In this document: positions 8,912-17,586 of the stretch, one piece after another
How the letters are laid out: the number at the start of each line of letters is the position of its first letter
Position numbering within the stretch: the first letter of the stretch is position 1
DNA from: Salinispora oceanensis
GTDB lineage: Bacteria > Actinomycetota > Actinomycetes > Mycobacteriales > Micromonosporaceae
Assembly (NCBI RefSeq): GCF_000383575.1
Contig: NZ_KB911579.1
Location: forward strand, 2,822,523 to 2,886,522
DNA: 64,000 bases
Reading direction: 5' to 3'
Position numbers and translations under genes: made by a program
The notes under the pieces: model-generated
What the model was told of the DNA's origin: nothing
The model's input: only the letters and a program-made list of their open reading frames with translations
Database searches by the model: none

Positions 8912-9763
8912 TCACTGACTCCCGTCGATGCCGACCGCCTTCGCGCTGGCTGCCCAGAGCTGAGTAGCCGATTCCGGATCAGTTGCCTTCCGGGCTGGTT
9001 GGCGGAGCCGTAGATCCTGGTAGTACCCGCCGCTGTGGAGCCGTTCCGGAGCCTGGTTGGCGAGCCAGACCAGGGTCTCGGCGCCCTTTTCCGCACGGCG
9101 GGCCGGCATCAGGCGCATGGCGATGCTGATCAGCCGGCTGTCACCGCCGAACCGGGTCCGCACCACGCCCGGGTGGAAGCAGTACGTCGGCAGCTCCGGC
9201 CAGCGTCGGGCTGCCTCCGTGGTGAACAGGATATTCGCCTGTTTGCTGGTGCCGTAGGCGCTCATCGCGCGGTACCGGCGCAGCGACTGGTTGAGATCAT
9301 TCGGGTTGAGCGACCCGCTGCGGTGCGCGGTGGACGCGGTCACGACGACCCGGTCGAGCCGGTCCCGCAGGAGGTTGGTCAACAGGAACGGTGCGAGGTG
9401 GTTGGCCTGGATCGACAGCTCGTAACCGTCAACAGTGGTGGTTGGCTGGATCGCGATCAGCCCCGCGTTGTTGGCCAGCACATCGATCCGGTCGTAGGCG
9501 GTGCGTAGCCGTTCGGCCAGGGCGCGGACATCATCCAGGACGGCGTAGTCCGCGCGGAACGTCTCCGGGAGTTCGCCGGCGGCCTCCCGGACCTGTTCGG
9601 CGGCGGCCTGTAGGCGAGCCGGGTCGCGCCCGACGAGGACCACCTGGTCACCGCGGCAGGCGAGATCCGTGGCGGCGGCGAGGCCGATGCCGGAGCTGGC
9701 TCCGGTCACCACCACCAGTCGGCGTCCAGTGAGATCTTCCACAGGTCTGTTCACCCCAGTCAC
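8912..9763 (-). CDS. Short-chain dehydrogenase/reductase, retinol-dehydrogenase-like
   Basis: A 283-aa classical SDR. The NAD(P)-binding TGASSGIG (about 20-27), NNAG (about 98), catalytic Ser (VVTASTAHRSG) and YGTSK (Tyr-x-x-x-Lys) are present. RDPARL after beta-2 suggests NADP(H) preference. The length and the C-terminal HPGVVRT motif are those of the RDH/WWOX-like subgroup. It is convergent with the EamA permease (11 bp between stops). Substrate unknown. Confidence 0.88.
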   Translation of the reverse strand: MTGVNRPVEDLTGRRLVVVTGASSGIGLAAATDLACRGDQVVLVGRDPARLQAAAEQVREAAGELPETFRADYAVLDDVRALAERLRTAYDRIDVLANNAGLIAIQPTTTVDGYELSIQANHLAPFLLTNLLRDRLDRVVVTASTAHRSGSLNPNDLNQSLRRYRAMSAYGTSKQANILFTTEAARRWPELPTYCFHPGVVRTRFGGDSRLISIAMRLMPARRAEKGAETLVWLANQAPERLHSGGYYQDLRLRQPARKATDPESATQLWAASAKAVGIDGSQ

Positions 9764-9895
9764 GGCACAAGGTTACCGTGGCGTACCCCGTACTTGGAGA
9801 CCGGTAAAGCCGCTCTTTTGGATAGCTAAATCCCCATACGTTTGCATGTTTGAGGTGGCGTCGGCCCGTCCGCCGGACGCTGGAAGGAGCGCACA

Positions 9896-10849
9896 ATGAC
9901 CACAGTCGGTCGCCCCCGCCGGTCCTGTCTCGCGGTGCCAGGTTCCAGTGTCAAGATGTTGGGTAAGGCGCAGGGACTCCCCGCCGACCAGGTCTTCCTC
10001 GATCTGGAGGACGCGGTCGCCCCGCTCGCGAAGCCGGACGCGCGGAAGAATATCGTCGCCGCCCTCAACGAGGGCGACTGGACCGGCAAGACTCGGGTCG
10101 TCCGGGTGAACGACCTGACCACCCCATGGACCTACCGGGACGTGATCGACGTCGTTGAGGGCGCTGGCGCCAACCTGGACTGCATCATGCTGCCGAAGGT
10201 GCAGGACGCCGGCCAGGTGCAGTGGCTGGATCTCACCCTCACCCAGGTGGAGAAGACCCTTGGCCTGGAGGTCGGGCGGATCGGCATCGAGGCGCAGATC
10301 GAGAACGCGGCCGGTCTGGTGAACGTGGACGCGATCGCCGCGGCGGCGCCCCGGGTGGAGACCATCATCTTCGGTCCCGCCGACTTCATGGCATCGATCA
10401 ACATGAAGTCACTGGCGGTCGGTGCGCTGATTCCGGACTACCCGGGCGATCCGTACCACTACATTTTGATGCGCATCCTGATGGCCGCCCGGATGCATGA
10501 CAAGCAGGCGATTGACGGCCCGTTCCTGCAGATCCGGGATGTGGACGCGTTCCGCGAGGTGGCCAAGCGGTCCGCCGCGCTCGGTTTCGACGGGAAGTGG
10601 GTGCTGCACCCGGGCCAGCTGGAGGCCGCCAACGAGGTCTACTCGCCGGCCCAGGACGACTACGACCACGCCGAGTTGATCCTCGACGCCTACCAGCACT
10701 ACACCTCCGAGGCGGGCGGGAAGCTCGGTGCGGTGATGCTCGGCGACGAGATGATTGACGAGGCGTCGCGCAAGATGGCGTTGGTGATCGCGGCGAAGGG
10801 CCGGGCGGCCGGGATGACTCGCACCTCCTCCTTCACTCCACCCGCGTAG
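9896..10849 (+). CDS. mcl: HpcH/HpaI-family CoA-ester lyase, malyl-CoA/beta-methylmalyl-CoA lyase type
   Basis: A 317-aa TIM-barrel CoA-ester lyase. The N-terminal RRSCLAVPGSS, metal-site motif DLEDAVAPLAKPDAR, IEAQIENAAGLVNV and FGPADFMASI match the CitE/Mcl family. Length and sequence feel fit actinobacterial Mcl of the ethylmalonyl-CoA pathway, which cleaves beta-methylmalyl-CoA to glyoxylate and propionyl-CoA and (S)-malyl-CoA to glyoxylate and acetyl-CoA. Likely pathway partners lie at 12661-13857 and 16401-16919. The SD GAAGGAGCG precedes the ATG. A citrate-lyase-beta role is unlikely because no citF/citD genes are near. Confidence 0.82.
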   Translation: MTTVGRPRRSCLAVPGSSVKMLGKAQGLPADQVFLDLEDAVAPLAKPDARKNIVAALNEGDWTGKTRVVRVNDLTTPWTYRDVIDVVEGAGANLDCIMLPKVQDAGQVQWLDLTLTQVEKTLGLEVGRIGIEAQIENAAGLVNVDAIAAAAPRVETIIFGPADFMASINMKSLAVGALIPDYPGDPYHYILMRILMAARMHDKQAIDGPFLQIRDVDAFREVAKRSAALGFDGKWVLHPGQLEAANEVYSPAQDDYDHAELILDAYQHYTSEAGGKLGAVMLGDEMIDEASRKMALVIAAKGRAAGMTRTSSFTPPA

Positions 10850-11153
10850 TAGCAGGCCCGCTGGGGGCGGCCGCGGCTCTCGCCGGTTTCCCGGATCTGC
10901 TTCTCCCGCCAGGTAGTGGTGAGTGTCAAGGTGGTCAGCCGAATGACATTCGGGGAAGCCGCCACCGCGCCGCGTTGCTCGGGCCGGGGCAAACGGGCAG
11001 GATTCTGACATGGCGATTGATGCGAGTGCCGGGAGCCGACCGAAACGAGACGCGAGTCGTCGCGGCGCGGCCCGCCGTAGCCGGGCGACGGGCGGCAGCC
11101 TGGCCGCGCCCGGCGGGCAGGACGAGCCGGTACCCCTGCCGGAGCCGGTTACC

Positions 11154-11909
11154 ATGCGGCTGGACGGGCGGGTGGCGTTGGTGACCGGAGCCGGCAGCCC
11201 GGACGGAATCGGGTACGCGACCGCGCGTCGCCTCGCCGACCTGGGCGCGCGGGTCGCCATCGTCTCCACCACTCGCCGTATCCACGAGCGCGCCGCCGAG
11301 CTCGGGGTCATCGGATTCGTGGCTGACCTGACCGACGAGTCGGAGGTCGGTGCGTTGGCGGATGCGGTCGCCGAGCAACTCGGTGATGTGGAGGTGTTGG
11401 TCAATAACGCCGGCCTGGCGAGTCGGGCGAGTCCGGAGGTACTGCGGCCGGTCGTCCAGCTCAGCTACGAGGAGTGGCACGGTGAGATCGATCGGAACCT
11501 CACCACTGCCTTCCTGTGTAGCCGCGCGTTCATCGGCGGGATGGCCGAGCGGGGTTGGGGCCGGATCGTGAACTTGGCGGCGACCGCCGGCCCGGTCAAC
11601 GCCTTGCCGACCGAGGCCGCCTACGCGGCGGCCAAGGCTGGGGTCGTCGGGCTGACCCGGGCGCTGGCGATGGAGATGATCGCGGACGGGGTGACCGTCA
11701 ACGCGGTAGCCCCGGGGACCATCCACACCGCCGCGTCAACGATGGCCGAGCTCAAACAAGGACTGGGTACGCCGGTCGGTCGGCCGGGTACGCCGGACGA
11801 GGTAGCGGCGTCCATCGCATTCCTCTGCTCGCCGGCTGCCTCCTACATCACCGGCCAGATGCTGGTGGTAGACGGCGGCAACAGTGTGCGCGAGGCGCAG
11901 TTCCGCTGA
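11154..11909 (+). CDS. FabG-like short-chain dehydrogenase/reductase
   Basis: About 251 aa from the ATG at 11154. [10 protein letters not shown] (cofactor loop), NNAG and YAAAK (catalytic Tyr and Lys) are present, and the C-terminal [13 protein letters not shown] is typical of 3-oxoacyl-ACP reductase-like SDRs. The catalytic Ser position reads NLAATAG, where Ser is replaced by Ala, which is uncommon. An in-frame ATG at 11010 would add 48 basic, Ala/Gly-rich residues absent from most homologs. It lies between the Mcl- and Mcd-like genes; no direct link to that pathway is known. Confidence 0.8.
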   Translation: MRLDGRVALVTGAGSPDGIGYATARRLADLGARVAIVSTTRRIHERAAELGVIGFVADLTDESEVGALADAVAEQLGDVEVLVNNAGLASRASPEVLRPVVQLSYEEWHGEIDRNLTTAFLCSRAFIGGMAERGWGRIVNLAATAGPVNALPTEAAYAAAKAGVVGLTRALAMEMIADGVTVNAVAPGTIHTAASTMAELKQGLGTPVGRPGTPDEVAASIAFLCSPAASYITGQMLVVDGGNSVREAQFR

Positions 11910-11995
11910 CCTGTGGCGCTCGGTCAGGACGTGGGCCGGCCGACCCGTCGGTGGTCGCGGGTGGCCCCACGCCCCCACGGCTCCGGCGGTTCGAC

Positions 11996-12496
11996 TCAGT
12001 ACGTGCTGTCGTTGCCGCTGATGGTGGCCAGGACCGCCCATCCGCAGCAGGCCAACAGGATGAACGCGGTGAAGATGTAGCTGAGGATCAGGCCCACGGT
12101 GGCGAGTTGACCACCGGACTCGCCGCTGGTGCGCAGCTGCCGGCGGGCCAGGTGGCCGAGGACGATGCCAGCAGGTGCGAATACGAAGGCGAAGACCAGG
12201 GAGAGGACGGCCAGGACGTTCGTCGCAGGGCTTTTGGGTGCGCCATAGAGATGGTGCTGCTGCCCCCACTGTTGTTGCTGTTGTTCCCACTGGGGCTGCT
12301 GTTGCCCCCACTGTTGTTGCTGTTCCCACTGCTGCTGCCCCCACTGGGGCTGGCCGCCCTGCGCCTCACCGTGCTCCGGCGGCTGGTTCGGGTCGGCTCG
12401 GTGCGAGGGGGGCGGCTCCGGGCCAGCGGTGGGCTCTTCCCAGGGGGACGCGGGCCGGTCGGGATCCGGTGGATCGGGCGACGGTGGCTGGCTCAC
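11996..12496 (-). CDS. DUF4190 membrane protein with Gln/Trp-rich repeat
   Basis: A 166-aa protein. A Pro-rich acidic N-terminus leads to a low-complexity stretch (about 50-82) made of W(G/E)QQQ-type repeats, then a DUF4190 domain with two membrane helices (NVLAVLSLVFAFVFAPAGIVLGHLARRQL and a second near 135-158). DUF4190 proteins are common in Actinobacteria and of unknown function. The repeat is probably a cytoplasmic disordered region. It is convergent with the upstream SDR. Confidence 0.82.
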   Translation of the reverse strand: MSQPPSPDPPDPDRPASPWEEPTAGPEPPPSHRADPNQPPEHGEAQGGQPQWGQQQWEQQQQWGQQQPQWEQQQQQWGQQHHLYGAPKSPATNVLAVLSLVFAFVFAPAGIVLGHLARRQLRTSGESGGQLATVGLILSYIFTAFILLACCGWAVLATISGNDSTY

Positions 12497-12660
12497 GGTT
12501 CTCTCCTCCTGCCGAGGTCCCTATGGCCGGACGCTACCCCGGCCGGTGAAACTTTTCACAGCGGTTGGGGGGACTGGTCACCTTGGCGGCAACGCCCGCG
12601 CCGCCGATACTGGCCGGGCATTTGGTTACCCCCGAGTAACGCATCGACCCGGAGGCGGAT

Positions 12661-13857
12661 ATGGCTCGACTCGCCCAGACACCCGGCCTGACCGACGTGC
12701 AACAGTCGATTCTGGAAACCGTCCGGGAGTTCGCGAACAAGGAGATCATCCCGCACGCGCAGCGGTTGGAGCACGCCGACGAGTACCCGGCCGACATCCT
12801 GGACGGGATGCGCGAGATGGGGCTGTTCGGCCTGACCATCGGCGAGGAGTACGGCGGTCTGGGGGAGTCTCTGCTGACCTACGCGTTGGTGGTCGAGGAG
12901 CTGTCCCGTGGCTGGATGTCGATCTCGGGCATCGTTAACACCCACTTCATCGTGGCGTACCTGATCTCTCAGCACGGCTCGGTCGACCAGCGAGCTCGGT
13001 TGCTGCCGAAGATGGCGACCGGCGAGGTGCGCGGGGCCTTCTCCATGTCCGAGCCGGAGTGCGGCTCCGACGTCTCGGCGATCACCTCGCGGGCGGTCCG
13101 GGACGGCGCGAACTACGTCCTCAACGGCCAGAAGATGTGGCTGACCAACGGGGCGTACGCGTCGGTGGTCGCCACCCTGGTCAAGACCGACACCGGTGCC
13201 GACTCGGTGTACGGGAACATGAGCACCTTCCTGTTGGAGAAGGAGCCGGGCTTCGGCGAGACCGCTCCGGGCCTCACCATCCCAGGAAAGATCGACAAGA
13301 TGGGCTACAAGGGGGTGGAGACCACCGAGATGGTTCTCGACGGCGTGGCCGTCCCCGAGTCCGCGGTGCTTGGCGGCGCGGAGCAGGTCGGTCGCGGTTT
13401 CTACCAGATGATGGATGGAATCGAGGTGGGCCGGGTGAACGTGGCGGCCCGGGCCTGTGGCATCTCGATCCGTGCCTTCGAGTTGGCCGCCGCGTACGCG
13501 CAGCAGCGCCGTACCTTCGGCCAGCCGCTCGCCAAACACCAGGCCATCGCGTTCAAGCTGGCCGAGATGGGGACGAAGATCGAGGCCGCGCACGCGTTGA
13601 TGGTCAACGCCGCCCGGCTCAAGGACGCCGGTCAGCGCAACGACGTCGAGGCCGGCATGGCCAAGCTACTCGCCTCTGAGTACTGCGCCGAGGTGGTCCA
13701 GGAGGCGTTCCGCATCCACGGTGGCTATGGCTACTCCAAGGAGTACGAGATCGAGCGCCTGATGCGGGAGGCCCCGTTCCTGCTCATCGGTGAGGGCACC
13801 TCGGAGATTCAGAAGACCATCATCTCCCGTGGTCTGCTTCGGGAGTACCGGCTCTGA
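12661..13857 (+). CDS. mcd: Acyl-CoA dehydrogenase, methylsuccinyl-CoA dehydrogenase type
   Basis: A 398-aa FAD enzyme with the standard acyl-CoA dehydrogenase order: N-terminal helical domain, beta domain with FSMSEPECGSDVSAI and the FAD/substrate loop NGQKMWLTNG, then the C-terminal helical bundle with RRTFGQPL and IHGGYGYSKEYEIERLMREAP. GEGTSEIQK closes the active site. The N-terminus MARLAQTPGLTDVQQ and the MGYKGVETTE region closely resemble the dehydrogenase that travels with ccr, meaA, mcl and maoC in Streptomyces ethylmalonyl-CoA clusters. That points to (2S)-methylsuccinyl-CoA to mesaconyl-CoA, but an ordinary acyl-CoA substrate cannot be excluded. Confidence 0.85.
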   Translation: MARLAQTPGLTDVQQSILETVREFANKEIIPHAQRLEHADEYPADILDGMREMGLFGLTIGEEYGGLGESLLTYALVVEELSRGWMSISGIVNTHFIVAYLISQHGSVDQRARLLPKMATGEVRGAFSMSEPECGSDVSAITSRAVRDGANYVLNGQKMWLTNGAYASVVATLVKTDTGADSVYGNMSTFLLEKEPGFGETAPGLTIPGKIDKMGYKGVETTEMVLDGVAVPESAVLGGAEQVGRGFYQMMDGIEVGRVNVAARACGISIRAFELAAAYAQQRRTFGQPLAKHQAIAFKLAEMGTKIEAAHALMVNAARLKDAGQRNDVEAGMAKLLASEYCAEVVQEAFRIHGGYGYSKEYEIERLMREAPFLLIGEGTSEIQKTIISRGLLREYRL

Positions 13858-13865
13858 CGTCCTGG

Positions 13866-14273
13866 TCAGCCTCGGCGGCTCAGGCCGGCGGCGGCGCGTA
13901 CGACGGCGAGGCAGCGGTCCTCGACGTAGTCGACGCCGGCGTCGGCGGCGATCCGCCGGGCCGTTGGCGAGACGATGCCGAGTTGCAGCCAGACCGCCGG
14001 TGCGCCGATCGTGACCGCCGAGCGGACGACCTCCACCGCGTCGTCGGCTGGGCGGAACACGTCGACCAGGTCGACCGGGTGCGGAAGGTCGGCGAGGGAC
14101 GGGTAGGCGCGCTCACCGAATAGCTCGTCCACGGCCGGGTTGACCGGGATGATCCGCCAGCCGTGCTGTTGCAGCTGTAGCGGCACGGTGTGCGCGGGCT
14201 TTCGCGGATCACGGGACGCGCCGACAACGGCGATGACGGCGGCGTCGGCGAGGATCTGCTGGGGGGTGCGCAT
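13866..14273 (-). CDS. CoA-binding domain protein (YccU type)
   Basis: A 135-aa single-domain Rossmann protein of the CoA_binding family: AVVGASRDPRKPAHTVP at the nucleotide loop, IPVNPAVDEL, VDLVDVFRPADDA and WLQLGIVSP. It is the size of the succinyl-CoA-synthetase-like CoA-binding module alone. Biochemical role unknown. It is convergent with the acyl-CoA dehydrogenase, 8 bp between stops. Confidence 0.88.
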   Translation of the reverse strand: MRTPQQILADAAVIAVVGASRDPRKPAHTVPLQLQQHGWRIIPVNPAVDELFGERAYPSLADLPHPVDLVDVFRPADDAVEVVRSAVTIGAPAVWLQLGIVSPTARRIAADAGVDYVEDRCLAVVRAAAGLSRRG

Positions 14274-14387
14274 CCATCGACTCTAACGCCGCTGGTCGGG
14301 GCGGGTTGTCGGGGCGCAGGTGCCGGTGCGGTACCGCTGGCAGTGCCCGACCGGTGAGGCGGGGGGCTGAGGGTCCGGTGGGGGCGG

Positions 14388-15425
14388 TTAGAGCAGGCTG
14401 AGCTGCTCAGCGTGCGGCCGGTCGGGTGGCCGTGGCTCCTCCCGGGGAGCGCCGGGAGGTAGGCCGTGCCGGCGTGCCGCGATCCGGACCCGGGCGGTCA
14501 GCTCCCGTTGGTACGACCGCGGCGAGTAGGCCCCGGCGCCGTATAGCTCACGGTAGCGGGGAACCAGGTGCGGAAAGGCGCGTCCGAGCCAACGGGCATA
14601 CCAGTCCCGGGCCCCGGCACGCAGGTGCAGCGCGATCGGGGTCACGCCGGTCGCCCCGGCGGCGGCGATCGCCGCCACGGTCGCGTCGATGGACTCGTCG
14701 TCGTCGCTGAGGCCGGGCAGGATCGGTGCCATCAGCACCTCGACGGCGAAGCCGGCCTCGGTGAGCTGGCGGATCACGTGTAGCCGGCGACCCGGGCTCG
14801 GTGTGCCCGGTTCGACCGCTCGCCAGAGCCGCTCGTCCACGAAGCCCAGCGAGCAGGCCAGGCTGACCCGGGTCACCTGGGCGGCCTGGCGGAGTAGGGG
14901 AAGGTCGCGCAGGATGAGGGTGCCCTTGGTGAGGATCGAGAAGGGGTTGGCGAAATCCCGCAGCGCGCTGATGATCTCCGGTAGGAGTTGGTAGCGCCCC
15001 TCGGCTCGCTGGTAGCAGTCCACGTTGGTGCCCATCGCGATCTGCCCGCCCCGCCAGCTGGGTGCTGCCAGTTCGCGGCGGAGCAACTCGCCAGCATTGG
15101 TTTTGACGATCACTCTTCGGTCGAAGTCGGCGCCGGCGTCGAGGCCAAGGTAGGTGTGTGTGTTGCGGGCGAAGCAGTAGACGCACGCGTGGCTGCAGCC
15201 CCGATATGGGTTGATGGTCCACTCGAAGGGGACCCGGGAGGTGCTCGGGACCCGGTTGATGATCGACTTCGCCTGGATCTCATAGAAGGTCATTCCGGCG
15301 AAGTCGGGCGTGGGAAAGCTGCGGGCGGTGGCGCCGGTGAGCGCCAGCGGCAGGGGTGGCGTCGCTGGCGCTGGCTCGTCAAGGTCGATCGTGCTCGGAT
15401 CGGCGGCGAGGTTGTCCCAGCGCAT
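14388..15425 (-). CDS. Radical SAM protein, Rv2578c/SplB-like, LexA-controlled
   Basis: A 345-aa radical SAM enzyme with the 4Fe-4S motif CSHACVYC (Cys77, Cys81, Cys84). The partial-barrel sequence ILTKGTLILRDLPLL and EVLMAPILPGLSDDDE is close to M. tuberculosis Rv2578c, including the N-terminal MRW. The family is annotated as photolyase/SplB-related without proven chemistry. The ATG abuts a perfect LexA palindrome, so there is no room for a Shine-Dalgarno and the mRNA is probably leaderless or starts inside the operator. DNA-damage induction is expected from this arrangement and is the reported behaviour of Rv2578c. Confidence 0.88.
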   Translation of the reverse strand: MRWDNLAADPSTIDLDEPAPATPPLPLALTGATARSFPTPDFAGMTFYEIQAKSIINRVPSTSRVPFEWTINPYRGCSHACVYCFARNTHTYLGLDAGADFDRRVIVKTNAGELLRRELAAPSWRGGQIAMGTNVDCYQRAEGRYQLLPEIISALRDFANPFSILTKGTLILRDLPLLRQAAQVTRVSLACSLGFVDERLWRAVEPGTPSPGRRLHVIRQLTEAGFAVEVLMAPILPGLSDDDESIDATVAAIAAAGATGVTPIALHLRAGARDWYARWLGRAFPHLVPRYRELYGAGAYSPRSYQRELTARVRIAARRHGLPPGAPREEPRPPDRPHAEQLSLL

Positions 15426-15433
15426 GCCCCGTA

Positions 15434-15451
15434 TTCGAACACAGGTTCGAA
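15434..15451. promoter_or_regulatory. LexA (SOS) box
   Basis: TTCGAAC-acag-GTTCGAA contains the actinobacterial LexA core GAAC-N4-GTTC with perfect symmetry. The symmetry extends to 16-bp arms (15425-15440 and 15445-15460). The outer arm touches the ATG of the radical SAM gene on the minus strand. Confidence 0.85.
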
Positions 15452-15484
15452 TACGGGGCAAGTGAGTGCGCAGGTCCGGGCGGG

Positions 15485-15847
15485 TCAGTGGGGGTGCTCG
15501 GCGAGCTTCTTGCGGACGTCGTCCATGTCCAGCGCCTCGACCTGCTCGATCAGGTTCTCGAGGGCTGACTCCGGTAGCGCGCCGGGCTGGGCGAAGACGA
15601 TGACCCCGTCGCGGATCGCCATGATTGTTGGGATGGAGCGGATGTCGAACTTTGCACCCAGCTCCTGCTGGGCCTCGGTGTCGACCTTGCCGAAGACGAT
15701 GTCTGGGTGCTTCTCCGAGGAGCGCTCGTACACCGGGGCGAACCGCTTGCAGGGGCCGCACCAATCGGCCCAGAAGTCGACCAGCACGATTCCGTCGCCG
15801 CCGGTCAACTCGTCGAAGTTCGCCGTGGTCAGCTCAACGGTTGCCAT
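15485..15847 (-). CDS. trxA: Thioredoxin
   Basis: A 120-aa thioredoxin with the active site WCGPC (Cys30, Cys33), cis-Pro motif SIPT and a typical fold order. It has no signal peptide, so it is cytosolic. ATG 15847 has GGAG 7 nt upstream; the frame extends further but without a start context. The C-terminus extends about 12 residues beyond E. coli TrxA. It is upstream of the radical SAM gene on the same strand, with the LexA box lying between, so the two are likely separately controlled. Confidence 0.92.
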   Translation of the reverse strand: MATVELTTANFDELTGGDGIVLVDFWADWCGPCKRFAPVYERSSEKHPDIVFGKVDTEAQQELGAKFDIRSIPTIMAIRDGVIVFAQPGALPESALENLIEQVEALDMDDVRKKLAEHPH

Positions 15848-16400
15848 CTCAGTCTCCGATCGCGTGGAACAGCTACCTCTGGTCGAACCAGGGCGCACCG
15901 CGGGGAATTCCCGGGCCCCGGTGGCCGAAACGCCACCGCCGCTGGTTCGGTTGCGGCCGGCGTTGAACTCATCGATATCCATCGGTTACGGGTGGGTACT
16001 GCAATACGCAAGTGCATGTCGCATTTGCGTTACCAGGGGTAGTGGGAGCGCTTCCATTGGTCCTGGACGACACTTTGCCTACGAGTCGGTAACTTGAAGC
16101 TTGACATGGCGCTATTGGATTTACCGTGATCACTTCCAGGGTGGGTGCAGATTACGCTGAGTAATGTAACAAAAAGGCAACTGTGATCCCCGTCTCTGTT
16201 GGACTGTGTCGTAGTGCGGCAGAATCTGTCGCATCAGAGCGTGGGCGGCGGGTGCCGGGGAGGGCCCCGCCGCTCATTGCGTCCGGCCTCTGGTGCCGCT
16301 GGTGTGACTTTTCCCGACCACCGTCGTCCCCTGGTTCGCCTTTACCATCGGTAAGGCATGCTGTGCCGAACTCATCACCGCCCGTCGAAGGGGGACCAGG
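15848..16400. other. Intergenic region, lower GC, candidate promoter for the MaoC gene
   Basis: 553 bp with no convincing gene. A TTGACA (16101-16106) followed at about 15-18 nt by weak -10 matches could be a promoter for the MaoC gene. A short inverted repeat ATTAC-gctga-GTAAT lies at 16151-16165. The stretch 16080-16190 is clearly more AT-rich than its surroundings. Confidence 0.35.
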
Positions 16401-16919
16401 ATGCAGTTCGGCCGCTACTACGAGGATTTCGAGGTTGATGCGGTCTACCGGCACTGGCCGGGCAAGACGGTCACGGAGTACGACGACCATCTCTTCTGTC
16501 TGCTCACGATGAACCACCACCCGCTCCACCTGGACGCGCACTACGCCGAGACCGCAAGTCAGTTCAAGCGCAACGTCGTGGTCGGCAACTACGTCTACTC
16601 GCTGCTGCTCGGCATGTCGGTGCCCGACGTCAGCGGCAAGGCGATCGCGAACCTGGAGATCGAATCCCTGCGCCATGTCGCCCCGACCTTCCACGGCGAC
16701 ACGATCTATGGCGAGACCACGGTCCTGGACAAGCGGGAATCCTCCTCGAAGCCGGACCGCGGTGTGGTCGCCGTCGAGACCCGTGGTTACAACCAGGACG
16801 GCACTCTGGTGTGTGTGTTCCGGCGCAAGGTCATGGTGCCGAAGAAGGCGTACGCCGAGGCCGCCGCCGCCGCCGACGGGGTGGATCTGGAGCGGCCGAG
16901 TTTCCCCACGCCCCGCTGA
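16401..16919 (+). CDS. mch: MaoC-family dehydratase, mesaconyl-CoA hydratase type
   Basis: A 172-aa single hot-dog domain MaoC protein. The N-terminal MQFGRYYEDFEVDAVYRHWPG and the block LTMNHHPLHLDAHYAE, which holds the catalytic Asp/His pair of R-hydratases, are clear. VAPTFHGDTIYGETTVL is the family's C-terminal strand. The sequence is close to the MaoC protein encoded with ccr-meaA-mcl-mcd in Streptomyces, which hydrates mesaconyl-CoA to beta-methylmalyl-CoA, the substrate of Mcl. It stands alone here, followed by a hairpin terminator. Confidence 0.86.
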   Translation: MQFGRYYEDFEVDAVYRHWPGKTVTEYDDHLFCLLTMNHHPLHLDAHYAETASQFKRNVVVGNYVYSLLLGMSVPDVSGKAIANLEIESLRHVAPTFHGDTIYGETTVLDKRESSSKPDRGVVAVETRGYNQDGTLVCVFRRKVMVPKKAYAEAAAAADGVDLERPSFPTPR

Positions 16920-16930
16920 CGGCGCTGCCG

Positions 16931-16958
16931 CGCCGGAGGTTCGGAAAGGCTTCCGGCG
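16931..16958 (+). terminator. Hairpin after MaoC gene
   Basis: CGCCGGA (16931-16937) and TCCGGCG (16952-16958) form a 7-bp GC stem 12 nt after the stop. There is no T-tract, as is common for terminators in high-GC actinobacteria. Confidence 0.45.
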
Positions 16959-17056
16959 TGGCCCCACCCTTCGCGCTGTTGCTGTTTTATCCGGCACTCC
17001 CCGTTTTGTTGGTCTTTTCTCGGTAATTGGGGCTTATGCTGGCGCCGGAGGTTCCC

Positions 17057-17551
17057 ATGAGCCACTCCCTCGCCGGCGAGCCGCCCGTCGCTGGCCGCCA
17101 CGCCGTACCGCTGACCGATCCTCCCTACTCCGCCGCGGAGTGGGACCTGCTCGCCAACCTGCCCAGCTGGACCGTTGCCGTTGCCGTCACCCAGGCGTCG
17201 GGGCAGCAGGGGGTCGCCGCGGGGCTGGCTGGCCTCGAGGCCATCGCCGCCGGCCGGTCCTTCGACAGTGACCTGGTTCGCGCGGTGGTGGCCACGATCT
17301 ATGCCCGCCATGACGGTTCGGCGAGCGCGTCGCCCGGCCCACTGGCCGACACCGCCAGGCTGCTCGCCGTCGCCCGTACGGCGGCCCGGCTGCTCGAGCG
17401 GGCAGATCCGGCTGACTCGGCCGCCTATCGACAGTGGGTGCAGTCGGTCGCCGCCCGAGTCTGCCGAGCCGGGTCGAACCGGGGTGGGGCGGTTGCCCGC
17501 AGCGACCGTCGGCTTCTCGACCGGCTCGGGGATGCCCTGGGGCTGGGCTGA
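17057..17551 (+). CDS. Conserved hypothetical helical protein
   Basis: A 164-aa, mostly alpha-helical, Ala-rich soluble protein that I do not recognise. ATG 17057 has GGAGG (17047-17051) 5 nt upstream; the ATG at 17036 in the same frame is less well placed. The motif AAEWDLLANLPSWTVAVAV near the N-terminus and the following helices look like a small regulatory or scaffold fold. It lies 35 bp before the SpoU methyltransferase and may share its transcript. Confidence 0.65.
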   Translation: MSHSLAGEPPVAGRHAVPLTDPPYSAAEWDLLANLPSWTVAVAVTQASGQQGVAAGLAGLEAIAAGRSFDSDLVRAVVATIYARHDGSASASPGPLADTARLLAVARTAARLLERADPADSAAYRQWVQSVAARVCRAGSNRGGAVARSDRRLLDRLGDALGLG

Positions 17552-17586
17552 GTGGCGCGCCCGGCTGGCCGTACCCTCTAGGACCC

